The notes below the pieces were generated by a model. That model worked only from the letters and a program-made list of their open reading frames with translations, ran no database searches and was not told the origin of the DNA. The translations under genes and the position numbers were made by a program. 64,000 nucleotides of DNA, taken from positions 248,001 through 312,000 of the forward strand of contig JAHBSZ010000003.1 in the NCBI GenBank assembly GCA_019638845.1. The letters are read 5' to 3'. This document shows positions 34,093 to 42,474 of this stretch, piece after piece. The stretch's first letter is position 1. Each line of letters begins with the position of its first letter. The stretch comes from Salinibacterium sp. GTDB taxonomy: Bacteria; Actinomycetota; Actinomycetes; Actinomycetales; Microbacteriaceae.

Positions 34093-34882
34093 GCGCGTAG
34101 AGCCCCACAGCGCTCGCCGATGCGACGTTGAGCGAATCCACGCCATGCAACATGGGAATCGTCACGACCGTGTCTGCCGCGCGCAGTGCACCGGCACTCA
34201 ACCCGTCTCCTTCGGTGCCGAGGACGAGAGCGATGCGCTCTGGTGGATCTGCGGCGTATTCGTCGAGGGTCACGGCGGTGTCCGAGAGCGCGAGTGCTGC
34301 GATGTGGAAGCCCGCGGCGCGCAGCAGTTCGGCGCCGAGCGGCCACTCCGGCAGCCGAGTCCACGGCACCTGAAGCACGGTGCCCATGCTCACCCGTACG
34401 CTGCGGCGATAGAGCGGATCTGCACAACGCGGGGTGACCAGCACCGCGTCGGCGCCGAGCCCGGCTACTGAGCGGAAAATCGCCCCCACGTTTGTGTGGT
34501 CCACGATGTCCTCGAGCACGACGACACGGCGGGCATCCCGGAGCAGCTCGTCGACTGGAGCAAGTACCGGGCGATGCATAGCCGCCAGCGCGCCACGGTG
34601 CAGATCAAACCCGGTGAGCGACTCGAGAAGGTCACCTTCGCCGACGAACACGGGCACGTCGTAAGGTTCGAGCAGGGGTGCGAGATCGTCGAGCCAACGT
34701 TGGAGCATGAGCACAGAGCGGGGACGGTGCCCCGCGGCTAGCGCGCGACCGATCACTTTCGCAGACTCGGCGATGTACAGCCCGCCTTCGGGCTCCGTGC
34801 GACGTCTCAGCGCGACGTCGGTGAGGTTCGCGTAGTCGGCGAGGCGATCATCCGACAGGTCGTCGAGACGAATAACGTGCAC
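34079..34882 (-). CDS. TrmH/SpoU family RNA 2'-O-methyltransferase
   Basis: About 267 residues. SPOUT methyltransferase with the three trefoil-knot motifs: EDIVDHTNVGAIFRSVAGLG (motif 1), LVLGTEGDGLS (motif 2) and IPMLHGVDSLNVASASAVGLY (motif 3), all near the C-terminus, after an N-terminal RNA-binding domain (GGLYIAESAKVIGRAL). It methylates ribose 2'-OH of rRNA or tRNA with S-adenosylmethionine; the position is unknown. The frame is open to a TTG at 34915; GTG 34882 (VHVIRLDDLSD) is preferred by family alignment but the start is uncertain. Confidence 0.9.
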   Translation of the reverse strand: MHVIRLDDLSDDRLADYANLTDVALRRRTEPEGGLYIAESAKVIGRALAAGHRPRSVLMLQRWLDDLAPLLEPYDVPVFVGEGDLLESLTGFDLHRGALAAMHRPVLAPVDELLRDARRVVVLEDIVDHTNVGAIFRSVAGLGADAVLVTPRCADPLYRRSVRVSMGTVLQVPWTRLPEWPLGAELLRAAGFHIAALALSDTAVTLDEYAADPPERIALVLGTEGDGLSAGALRAADTVVTIPMLHGVDSLNVASASAVGLYALRRR

Positions 34883-34980
34883 GTGAACCACCGATCTACC
34901 GGCATGTGGAAACAATTACGAAAACTCCGGTGTTTAGTCTGTCATCAGGCACGATAGGTCGAGCACCGGGAGGAGTCGCC

Positions 34981-35820
34981 ATGACGCACGCAGTTGCGCC
35001 AACGGAGTCACTCGCTTTCGAGTCGGCCGTCGCGGCGTTGCGCGGTCGCACGGTCGCCGTACTCACCGGGGCGGGCGTCAGTACTGACTCGGGAATCCCC
35101 GACTACCGAGGTGCTGGTGCCCCGGTTCGCTCACCGATGACGTTCCAACACTTTCTTGGCGATATCGACTATCGCAAGCGATATTGGGCAGGAAGCCACC
35201 TCGGCTGGAAGCGGTTCTCCGCGGCAAGTCCGAATCTCGGCCATCGAGCTCTCGTTGACCTCGAACTCGGCGGGATCGTCGACGGCATCATCACCCAGAA
35301 CGTGGACGGTCTCCATCTTCGAGCCGGATCGCAGCGCGTAGTGGACCTCCACGGCAGCATGGATCGGGTTGTGTGCCTTACGTGCGGTCAGTACTACGCG
35401 CGCGGCGGCATCGCCGACCAGATCACTGCGGGCAATCCGTGGCTCGAGTCACCGGAAGCCGTGGAACTCTCACCAGACGGTGATGTCGAGATCAAGGATG
35501 TCGCGAGCTTCGTGCTCCCCGAATGCACGGTGTGCGGGGGCATCCTCAAACCCGATGTGGTGTTCTTTGGCGAATTCGTGCCGAAGGAGAAGTTCTCGGA
35601 AGCGAGCGCGTTGCTTCAGGCAGCGGATGCCCTGCTGATCGCCGGATCTTCGCTCGTGGTGAACTCCGGAATTCGCTTGCTCGACCAAGCGAGCCGCCGC
35701 AAGATCCCCATCGTCATCATCAATCGCGGCACCACCAAGGGTGACAATCGCGCTTCAGTTAAGATCGATGCTGGAACGTCAGAGACTCTCGTGTCGCTGT
35801 TCGAAAGGCTCGGTGCCTGA
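34981..35820 (+). CDS. SIR2-family NAD-dependent protein deacylase
   Basis: 279 residues. Sirtuin that removes acyl groups from lysine using NAD. Motifs: GAGVSTDSGIPDYRG (30-44), TQNVDGLH (105-112), catalytic His124 (DLHGSM), zinc Cys pairs C132/C135 and C182/C185, and the NAD-binding GSSLVVNSG and INRGTT segments. The 30-residue insertion between the Cys pairs and the GAGAPVRSPMTFQ segment resemble class II (SIRT4-like) sirtuins. ATG 34981 follows a strong GGGAGGAG site five bases upstream. The histidine phosphatase gene follows in the same direction. Confidence 0.94.
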   Translation: MTHAVAPTESLAFESAVAALRGRTVAVLTGAGVSTDSGIPDYRGAGAPVRSPMTFQHFLGDIDYRKRYWAGSHLGWKRFSAASPNLGHRALVDLELGGIVDGIITQNVDGLHLRAGSQRVVDLHGSMDRVVCLTCGQYYARGGIADQITAGNPWLESPEAVELSPDGDVEIKDVASFVLPECTVCGGILKPDVVFFGEFVPKEKFSEASALLQAADALLIAGSSLVVNSGIRLLDQASRRKIPIVIINRGTTKGDNRASVKIDAGTSETLVSLFERLGA

Positions 35821-35848
35821 CCGGGCGCTCCCACCCGGAAGGAACTAC

Positions 35849-36463
35849 GTGCTGCTCTACCTTGTGCGCCATGGCGAAACGGACTGGAACAAGCAGCATC
35901 GCATTCAGGGCAGCACGGACATCCCGCTCAATGACACTGGCCGTGAGCAGGCTCGTCGCACCGGCAAGCTCCTGGCCCGCTATCACTGGGATGCCATCGT
36001 CGCGAGCCCGCTCTCCCGCGCAGTAGAGACCGCGGCGATCATCGCCGGCGAGGTGGGTCTCGGGGCACCAACCACGGATGACCGGCTCGTCGAGCGACAC
36101 TACGGCGAGGCCGAGGGTCTCGATTTCGACGAGATGCAGCGAAGGTTCCCCGGTGATACACCGGTGCCGGGCAGGGAGAAACGCTCGGAGGTCGGCGCCC
36201 GCGCCCTCGAGTCCCTCATGGACGTCGCAGTTGCACACCCCGACGAATCGGTGCTCGTCGTCGCGCACGGCGGCCTCATCCGTGCCGTGCTTCGACGCAT
36301 CGACCCCGAGAGCGACCACGGAATGATCACGAACGGGTCGGTGCACAGCTTTCGCTATGAAGACGGTGCGCTGAGCCTCATCGCATTCGACGACCCGATC
36401 GAGGATGAATCCGTGGAGGGCGAAGACCTGCGCGCACAGAACTCCCTCGAGGCGCGCAGATGA
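35849..36463 (+). CDS. histidine phosphatase family protein (phosphoglycerate mutase-like)
   Basis: 204 residues. LYLVRHGETDWN (residues 3-14) holds the catalytic His with the RHGE signature, followed by QGSTDIPLNDTGREQA and SPLSRAVETA; the second His is in VLVVAHGGLIRAVLRR. This set is close to broad-specificity phosphatases and cobalamin pathway phosphatases; the substrate is not known. GTG 35849 is preceded by GGAAGGA at good spacing. The stop overlaps the start of the YbaK gene (ATGA), and the sirtuin lies 28 bases upstream. Confidence 0.92.
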   Translation: MLLYLVRHGETDWNKQHRIQGSTDIPLNDTGREQARRTGKLLARYHWDAIVASPLSRAVETAAIIAGEVGLGAPTTDDRLVERHYGEAEGLDFDEMQRRFPGDTPVPGREKRSEVGARALESLMDVAVAHPDESVLVVAHGGLIRAVLRRIDPESDHGMITNGSVHSFRYEDGALSLIAFDDPIEDESVEGEDLRAQNSLEARR

Positions 36464-36924
36464 CTGACCCCCGCGCTCTCGCTTTTCAGGCACGCCTGGC
36501 AGGACGCGGCATCACTATCGAGCCGCGCGAGATGGATGAATCGACTCATACCGCCCAGCAGGCTGCAGACGCGCTGGGCTGCGGAGTCGAGGCGATCGTG
36601 AAGAGCCTCCTGTTCGAAGCCGATGGGCAGCCGCTGCTCGTGCTCGCGTCTGGTCCCAACCGCGTCGACGTTTCCCTCCTTGCCGAACTCTTAGGCGTAC
36701 CTGTGACGAAGGCAGACGCAAAGCGCGTCAAGATCGTCACGGGATCGTCGATCGGCGGGGTACCGCCGCTCGGGCATCCGGATGCCCTGCGCACGATCAT
36801 CGACGAGACTTTGCTCGAGCTCCCGATCGTGTGGGCCGCTGCCGCCTCGGCGACTTCTGTGTTCTCGATCGAGCCCCATCGGCTCGCGGAACTCACCGAC
36901 GCTACTGTTGCGCGCGTTTCTTGA
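36460..36924 (+). CDS. YbaK/EbsC family aminoacyl-tRNA deacylase
   Basis: 154 residues, the usual size. The family hydrolyses mischarged tRNA such as Cys-tRNA(Pro). Characteristic blocks: TAQQAADALGCGVEAIVKSLLF with the conserved Lys (about 48), VLASGPNRVDVSLLAELLG, and the loop GSSIGGVPPLGHPDALRTIID (about 95-115) with the GGVPP Gly/Pro motif. The ATG overlaps the preceding stop. Its last 23 bases overlap the convergent glycosyltransferase gene. Confidence 0.92.
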   Translation: MTDPRALAFQARLAGRGITIEPREMDESTHTAQQAADALGCGVEAIVKSLLFEADGQPLLVLASGPNRVDVSLLAELLGVPVTKADAKRVKIVTGSSIGGVPPLGHPDALRTIIDETLLELPIVWAAAASATSVFSIEPHRLAELTDATVARVS

Positions 36925-37993
36925 GCTCGCGCCGCTCGTAGGTTTCCGTCAGGACTTGGAGCAGCTGTTTCGCGGCATCCGGCCAATTGAATCGTTTGGC
37001 CCACTCTGCCGAGGCGGCCGATCGTGACGCCCACTCCGTCGAATCGTCGAGTTCGTGGACTGCCGAGATGAACGACGCGGTGCTGGACGGGTCGAAGTAG
37101 CCTGCCGCCGGTCCGCCGATCTCGCGAAAGATCGGGATGTCGCTGAGCAGCACCGGCGTGCCCAGCGCTTGTGCCTCGACAACGGGCAGCCCGAAGCCCT
37201 CCTCGCGGGATGCCGTCACGAGCGCGGTCGCATCGAGCATTGCCTTCTCATAGTCTTCATCGCTTGCGCCGTTGTAGAACACGAGTGCTCCCTCGGGTGC
37301 CATCGCAGCAAGACGCTCCTTCTCCTCGTCGGAGATTCGGCTCATGAGCAGCAGTCGGTATCCCGGCAGGTCTTTCATGGAATTCACGAGCAGGTCGACG
37401 TTCTTGTAGGGCATAAACGAGCCCATGTAGACGAGATCCTTGGTAGCTGCTTCGGTGCGCTTGGGGGTAGTCTCCGGCTGCTCGGTGCCGAGCAGCACCA
37501 CGCGGACCGGGTTCTTCGTGAGGCGGTGTTCCTCCATGAGCCTGCGGGTGGTCTCGGAATCGACCAGGTGCGCATCGGCCTGATTGAGCAGACCACGCTG
37601 AAAGCCCCACCACAGGTGGTAGATGCGCCAGATCAGCCGCAGCGCGGGGTTGAGATCGCGGGGCGGAGTGCGGTGCGTGTAGTAGATGAGGTCGTGGATC
37701 GTGGTCACGAGGCCGTACTTGCGGAAGCCGGGGCCCATCGTTTGCATGGGAGTGAAAACGACGTCCGGCTCGAACGTGTTGACGGTGAGCGCGACGAATG
37801 GCTCGAGCGCGCTGGTCGGCGACGGTCCCATCACCCAAGGCAGATCGGGCAGCATCTCGAGCTGCCGCTCGTCGTGAATGAGCATGGTGACGGGGTGAAG
37901 CTTGGCGAGTTCTTCAACGAGCCGGGCCCCGTACCGGCTGATGCCGTCGTGCCGTCCGATACGCGTATAGCGGTTGTCGAAGATGATTTTCAC
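36902..37993 (-). CDS. family 4 glycosyltransferase
   Basis: 363 residues. GT-B fold: the C-terminal half carries YMGSFMPYKNVDLLVNSM, ASREEGFGLPVVEAQALGTPVLLSD (about 262-286, the EX7E donor-binding motif) and the preceding TIHDLIYYTHR. It probably adds a sugar or mannose to a cell-envelope glycan or lipid, but the acceptor is unknown. GTG 37993 overlaps the stop of the alpha/beta hydrolase gene, so the two are coupled. Confidence 0.9.
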   Translation of the reverse strand: MKIIFDNRYTRIGRHDGISRYGARLVEELAKLHPVTMLIHDERQLEMLPDLPWVMGPSPTSALEPFVALTVNTFEPDVVFTPMQTMGPGFRKYGLVTTIHDLIYYTHRTPPRDLNPALRLIWRIYHLWWGFQRGLLNQADAHLVDSETTRRLMEEHRLTKNPVRVVLLGTEQPETTPKRTEAATKDLVYMGSFMPYKNVDLLVNSMKDLPGYRLLLMSRISDEEKERLAAMAPEGALVFYNGASDEDYEKAMLDATALVTASREEGFGLPVVEAQALGTPVLLSDIPIFREIGGPAAGYFDPSSTASFISAVHELDDSTEWASRSAASAEWAKRFNWPDAAKQLLQVLTETYERRELKKRAQQ

Positions 37994-38892
37994 GAGACCA
38001 CCTCGCCCGCACCGACAAAGGAGACGATCGCTTCCGCAGCTTCTCGTGGCTTCTCGTAGTGCACGAGATGGCCGACGCCATGCAGGATCGTGAGTCGGGC
38101 ATCGGGAAACAAGGTAGCCAAATGCTCCTGTGCGGCAACACTCGTGATCGGATCGCGATCGGCGCCGATGAGCAGCGTGGGAATAGTGATGTCCTTCGCG
38201 AACATACTCACGTCGCTACTGATGGATGCCTCGAACCCTTCCACAACGACGTTCCGATTCGCATACCGGCTGAAGTAGGTGTCATGTTGATCATGAATCC
38301 ACCGACGCAGTGCCTTGTCGCGGGTCTGCGCAAGAAACATGCTCATCCCGCGCACGACTATGGGCAGCGCAAGCAAGCTGCGGCCCGCGCGTTCCGGGAG
38401 GGCTCGACCAACGCGGTAGAACTCTCGCGTGAGGATGCTGCCGAGGCGGTTGGGGCCCTCGAGCGCCGGTGCTGCGATGGGATTCACGAGGATGAGTTGT
38501 GGTGCTGGCAGTCCATCGGCGATCGCCGCCGCGACCACGATCGACCCGAACGAATGGCCCAGGATAATCGCGCTACCTCGCACTCCCAGCACATCGACGA
38601 ACGCGGAAAGCCACGCCGAATATCCGGCGATGTCGTGCGCTCGGTCGACAAGTGGCTCGGACGCACCGAATCCCGGAAGGTCTGGGCTGATGATGCGCAG
38701 GCCACGCAGTTGAGCGACCACTGGCTCAAGCCCGTGGTGCTCGCCACGATATCCATGCACGACCACGAGAGTCGCGTGGGCATCCGCCGGACCGTAGTCC
38801 CAATAGCGGGTGGTGGCACCGAGAACTTCGACAGAGTGCTCACTCACCGGTGTTCCGGCAAGCAGCGTTGAGTACGGGGAATCGACTGGCAC
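37990..38892 (-). CDS. alpha/beta hydrolase
   Basis: 300 residues from GTG 38892. Oxyanion loop VVVHGYRGEHHGLE (about 47-60), nucleophile elbow LGHSFGSIV (Ser about 110), and catalytic His in HGVGHLVHYEKP (about 277); the acid is likely Asp in IGADRDPI. Substrate unknown. TAGAAT at leaderless spacing favours GTG 38892; GTG 38937 and ATG 38934 are open alternatives. The glycosyltransferase gene is coupled downstream. Confidence 0.9.
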   Translation of the reverse strand: MPVDSPYSTLLAGTPVSEHSVEVLGATTRYWDYGPADAHATLVVVHGYRGEHHGLEPVVAQLRGLRIISPDLPGFGASEPLVDRAHDIAGYSAWLSAFVDVLGVRGSAIILGHSFGSIVVAAAIADGLPAPQLILVNPIAAPALEGPNRLGSILTREFYRVGRALPERAGRSLLALPIVVRGMSMFLAQTRDKALRRWIHDQHDTYFSRYANRNVVVEGFEASISSDVSMFAKDITIPTLLIGADRDPITSVAAQEHLATLFPDARLTILHGVGHLVHYEKPREAAEAIVSFVGAGEVVS

Positions 38893-38899
38893 GCTGGCA

Positions 38900-38905
38900 A
38901 TTCTA
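38900..38905 (-). promoter_or_regulatory. -10 element of the alpha/beta hydrolase gene
   Basis: TAGAAT on the minus strand, seven bases before GTG 38892. Confidence 0.45.
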
Positions 38906-38942
38906 GGCAGCGTGGGCCACACAAGCGCTTGCATCACGGCCT

Positions 38943-38948
38943 TAGACT
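38943..38948 (+). promoter_or_regulatory. -10 element of treS
   Basis: TAGACT six bases before GTG 38955. Confidence 0.45.
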
Positions 38949-38954
38949 CACTGA

Positions 38955-40679
38955 GTGACCTTCACCGCGCCCATCCAACTCCCCGGCCTAGCTCTCGATC
39001 CGCAGTGGTATCGCAGGGCGGTCTTCTATGAAGTGATGGTGCGGTCGTTCTTCGACAGCAATGGCGACGGGTCGGGAGACATCGCTGGTCTCGTCGGAAA
39101 GCTCGACTACTTGCAGTGGCTGGGCATCGACGCTTTGTGGATCCCGCCGTTCTACCAGTCCCCCCTTCGCGACGGTGGGTACGACGTTTCAGACTTCACA
39201 ACGGTGCTTCCCGAGTTCGGCACGCTCGACGAGTTCAAAGATCTCGTCACCAAGGCGCACGAGCGCAACATGCGCATCGTGATCGACTACCCGCTCAATC
39301 ACACCTCCGATCAGCACGATTGGTTTCAGCAGTCCCGCGAAGACCCTGACGGTCCGTACGGCGACTTCTATGTGTGGAGCGACACGGACGAGAAGTATCC
39401 GAATATCCGCATCATCTTCGTCGACACGGAGGAATCGAACTGGGCGTTCGATCCCGTCCGCCGACAGTTCTTCTTCCATCGGTTCTTCTCGCACCAGCCC
39501 GATCTCAACTTCGAAAATCCCGCCGTACGCGAGGCGGTGCTCGACACGATCCGCCACTGGATGGACCTGGGTGTCGACGGTGTGAGGCTCGACGCCATCC
39601 CGTATCTTTTCGAGTCAGAGGATGGCAACGGTGAGGGCGAGCCCAAGACCCACGAGTTCATCAAAGAGATTCGCGCCATGGTCGACCGGGAGTACCCGGG
39701 CCGAGTGCTGATCGCCGAAGCGAACCAGTGGCCGCAGGAGGTCGTAGCGTTCTTCGGCACCGAAGAGGAGCCCGAGTGCCACATGGCGTTCGACTTCCCC
39801 GTCATGCCGCGCATCTTCTACTCCTTGCGCTCCCAGCACGCTGGCGAACTGGTCAGAGTTCTGACGGAGACCACCGAAGTTCCTCCGGGCGCCGCGTGGG
39901 GGGTGTTCCTTCGCAACCACGACGAATTGACGCTTGAGATGGTCTCCGAGGAGTACCGGCAAGCCATGTATGGCTGGTACGCCTACGACCCACGGATGCG
40001 CAGCAACGTGGGCATCCGTCGGCGCCTTGCTCCCCTGCTCGACAACTCCCGCGCAGAGACCGAACTTGCCCATGCGTTGCTCTTTGCGCTGCAGGGTTCT
40101 CCGTTCCTGTATTACGGAGACGAGATCGGCATGGGCGACAACATTTGGCTCCCGGATCGCGACTCGTCCCGCACGCCGATGCAGTGGACTCCCGACCGAA
40201 ATGCCGGCTTCTCGACGGCGGACCCGGGAAAGCTCTACCTTCCGATAGTTCAGTCGCTCGTCTACAACTACAACCTTGTGAATGTGGAGTCGCAACTCGC
40301 GCAGTCCCGATCGCTGCTGCACTGGGTCCGCAATGTCATCCACGTGCGCAAGGGGCATCCGACATTCGGTCTCGGGTCGCTGCGGGTGTTGAACACCAAC
40401 CACGAGTCGGTACTCGCCTTCGTTCGCGAGTACGAGGGCGCTGGCACGCAGTTCGGTGACTCCCCCGAGTCGGTGCTGTGCGTGTTCAGCTTCTCGCACA
40501 ACCCGGTCTCGGTGACTATCGACGTCGAGGGCTACGCTGGCGCGACAAGCTTCGACCTCTTCGGCGGCGGTGAGTTCCCCTCCATCGGAGACGACGGCAC
40601 ACTCACGCTCACTCTCGCCACGCAAAGCTTCTATTGGCTGCACCTTGGCGACGCGCATTTCGCCGGGGGCAGGTTTTAG
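38955..40679 (+). CDS. treS: maltose alpha-D-glucosyltransferase / trehalose synthase
   Basis: 574 residues. GH13 enzyme that interconverts maltose and trehalose. The catalytic triad is visible: Asp213 (GVRLDAIPYL), Glu255 (LIAEANQW) and Asp323 (RNHDELTL). Typical TreS features include YEVMVRSFFDSNGDGSGD (25-42) and DTEESNWAFDPVRRQFFFHRF. The length fits the family without a fused maltokinase. No maltokinase or glgE gene is in the window, so feeding of maltose into the GlgE route cannot be judged. The carbohydrate genes glgA and glgC lie 3-5 kb away. Confidence 0.95.
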   Translation: MTFTAPIQLPGLALDPQWYRRAVFYEVMVRSFFDSNGDGSGDIAGLVGKLDYLQWLGIDALWIPPFYQSPLRDGGYDVSDFTTVLPEFGTLDEFKDLVTKAHERNMRIVIDYPLNHTSDQHDWFQQSREDPDGPYGDFYVWSDTDEKYPNIRIIFVDTEESNWAFDPVRRQFFFHRFFSHQPDLNFENPAVREAVLDTIRHWMDLGVDGVRLDAIPYLFESEDGNGEGEPKTHEFIKEIRAMVDREYPGRVLIAEANQWPQEVVAFFGTEEEPECHMAFDFPVMPRIFYSLRSQHAGELVRVLTETTEVPPGAAWGVFLRNHDELTLEMVSEEYRQAMYGWYAYDPRMRSNVGIRRRLAPLLDNSRAETELAHALLFALQGSPFLYYGDEIGMGDNIWLPDRDSSRTPMQWTPDRNAGFSTADPGKLYLPIVQSLVYNYNLVNVESQLAQSRSLLHWVRNVIHVRKGHPTFGLGSLRVLNTNHESVLAFVREYEGAGTQFGDSPESVLCVFSFSHNPVSVTIDVEGYAGATSFDLFGGGEFPSIGDDGTLTLTLATQSFYWLHLGDAHFAGGRF

Positions 40680-40760
40680 CACGAACCGCGCCGGAGGCAG
40701 GTTCTCTCCCTTCCCTTCATCGAAGCAGCGAGCCTGCGTTGGACTGTCGGGCCCGGCGCC

Positions 40761-40766
40761 TAGCCT
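40761..40766 (+). promoter_or_regulatory. promoter of the exonuclease-Nudix gene
   Basis: TAGCCT six bases before ATG 40773; TTGGAC (40739-40744) 16 bases upstream is a fair -35. Confidence 0.5.
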
Positions 40767-40772
40767 GTCTGC

Positions 40773-42071
40773 ATGACGAATTGGGGCCGGCTTGCGGTCT
40801 TCGACCTCGAGACCACAGGGATCGATGTCGAAAGCGCGCGTATCGTGTCGGCGTGTGTGGCGGTACTAGAGCCTGACGGGTCGCTCGTCGAGCGTTGGGA
40901 CTGGCTTGCCGACCCGGGGATTGAGATTCCCGAGGGTGCGTCCGCGGTACACGGCATCACCACGGAGCGCGCCCAAGCACTCGGCCGGCCAGCGCGAGAG
41001 GTCGTCGCCGAGATCACGCAAGCGTTGCGAGTGCTGTTCGGCCTCGGTATGCCCCTCGTCGTGTACAACGCTCCCTACGATTTGAGCCTTCTCGATCGGG
41101 AGTGCCGCCGGCACAGTCTCGTCCCCCTGCGCCTGGTATCCCCAGTGATCGACCCGCTGGTGCTCGACAAGGCGATGGACAAGTACCGCAAAGGCAAGCG
41201 CACGCTTGAGGTGACTGCCGACCGCTACGGTGTCTCCCTCGATGATGCTCACGATGCGGGCGCCGATGCCATTGCGGCCGGTCGAGTCGCGCAATCGCTT
41301 GTCAGGGCCTACCCCGACGAGCTCGACATTCCAGCAACTGATCTGCACGGTAGGCAGGAAGTGTGGTTTGCCGAGCAGTCCGCAAGTTTTGCGGACTACA
41401 TTCGCAACGTCAAGGGCGATATGAGCTTCGTCGCGGATGATTCCTGGCCACTGCGGGCGAATCCGAACTCGCTGAACGCGGTCGATACCCAACCGATCCC
41501 CGCGCCTGCGCCGCGCCTCAGCCGCAAGGTTCCCTATCTCGACTTCGAAACTGGAGTCTTGGAGCTTCCGGGTGGCCTGCCGATGTTGCCTGGGCTTGCG
41601 CTAGAAGAGAGTGTCGCGCCGACAGCGGGCACTGCCGAGACTGTCGCGCCGCCGCAGCGGCACTCCACCCTTCGAGTTGCGGCCGGAATCATCACCGACA
41701 CCGCCGGGCGTACGCTTCTGGTACGCAAGCGTGGAACCTCGGCGTTCATGCAGGCCGGCGGAAAGATCGAGGCCGGGGAGAGTGCGCTTCAAGCGCTCAC
41801 TCGTGAACTGCAGGAAGAATTGGGCTTCCAGGTCGATTTGGATGCTACGGAATACATCGGAAGCTTCCGGGCGGAGGCAGCGAACGAGCCTGACACGATC
41901 ATCCGTGCCGAGGTGTTCGCGTTGACGACCGATCGCGCGATGGTCCCAGGGCAAGAAATCGAGCAGATGCTCTGGATCGACACCGACGAGCCCGTCGGCA
42001 TCGAATTGGCCCCGCTGACGCGTGACACGATTCTGCCGTTGTGGGTTTCGCGTCGTTCGGCCCTCTTCTAG
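40773..42071 (+). CDS. DEDDh exonuclease / Nudix hydrolase fusion
   Basis: 432 residues. Residues 1-175 are a DnaQ-type 3'-5' exonuclease domain with all acids: VFDLETTG (D and E, about 9-11), NAPYDLSLL (Asp about 99) and DDAHDAGADA (His and Asp about 160-165). A linker follows, then a Nudix domain (about 290-430) with a complete Nudix box GKIEAGESALQALTRELQEELGF (GX5EX7REX2EEXG). This joins nucleic-acid trimming to hydrolysis of nucleoside diphosphate derivatives, perhaps oxidised dNTPs. It converges on rpmE2 over a shared terminator. Confidence 0.92.
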   Translation: MTNWGRLAVFDLETTGIDVESARIVSACVAVLEPDGSLVERWDWLADPGIEIPEGASAVHGITTERAQALGRPAREVVAEITQALRVLFGLGMPLVVYNAPYDLSLLDRECRRHSLVPLRLVSPVIDPLVLDKAMDKYRKGKRTLEVTADRYGVSLDDAHDAGADAIAAGRVAQSLVRAYPDELDIPATDLHGRQEVWFAEQSASFADYIRNVKGDMSFVADDSWPLRANPNSLNAVDTQPIPAPAPRLSRKVPYLDFETGVLELPGGLPMLPGLALEESVAPTAGTAETVAPPQRHSTLRVAAGIITDTAGRTLLVRKRGTSAFMQAGGKIEAGESALQALTRELQEELGFQVDLDATEYIGSFRAEAANEPDTIIRAEVFALTTDRAMVPGQEIEQMLWIDTDEPVGIELAPLTRDTILPLWVSRRSALF

Positions 42072-42099
42072 TCGCGTGAGCTCACTCCGCGGTTAAACG

Positions 42100-42129
42100 A
42101 CGAAAGGCGACCCGAAGGTCGCCTTTCGT
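42100..42129. terminator. bidirectional terminator between exo-Nudix gene and rpmE2
   Basis: ACGAAAGGCGACC and its complement form a perfect 13-bp stem with a CGAA tetraloop, between two convergent genes. Confidence 0.88.
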
Positions 42130-42139
42130 GAACGTGTAG

Positions 42140-42397
42140 TTAGTCCTTCTTCGTGCCAAAGCTTGCGTAGCGCGAGTTGAACTTCTCGACGCGACCCGCA
42201 GAGTCCATGATGCGCTGCTTTCCCGTGTAGAACGGGTGCGATTCGGACGAGATCTCGACGTCGATGACCGGGTAGGTTTCGCCATCAAGGTCGATAGTCT
42301 TCTCGCTCGTGGCGGTCGAGCGCGTGAGGAAAGTGGCGCCCGATGCCAGGTCACGGAAGACGATCGCGTTGTACGTGGGGTGAGTGTCGGACTTCAT
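42140..42397 (-). CDS. rpmE2: 50S ribosomal protein L31, type B
   Basis: 85 residues. The block [20 protein letters not shown], the [12 protein letters not shown] motif and the end [10 protein letters not shown] are those of type B L31. There are no CxxC pairs, so this is the zinc-free form that often replaces type A L31 when zinc is scarce. In many actinobacteria its gene is repressed by Zur; no clear Zur palindrome is visible in the 77 bases upstream. AGGGA before ATG 42397 is the likely ribosome-binding site. Confidence 0.96.
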   Translation of the reverse strand: MKSDTHPTYNAIVFRDLASGATFLTRSTATSEKTIDLDGETYPVIDVEISSESHPFYTGKQRIMDSAGRVEKFNSRYASFGTKKD

Positions 42398-42474
42398 GGT
42401 GATATTCCCTGGGATTGATGAGAGATAGAGAAAGACTGTGTGGCTCAGGGCCAGCTAGTTAGCCTACCAGAAGG

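Noticed and set aside
40661..40703. 15-base direct repeat (CGCCGGRGGCAGGTT) at the end of treS, 28 bases apart
   Set aside because: Only two copies with one mismatch and no flanking mobile gene; probably a small local duplication.
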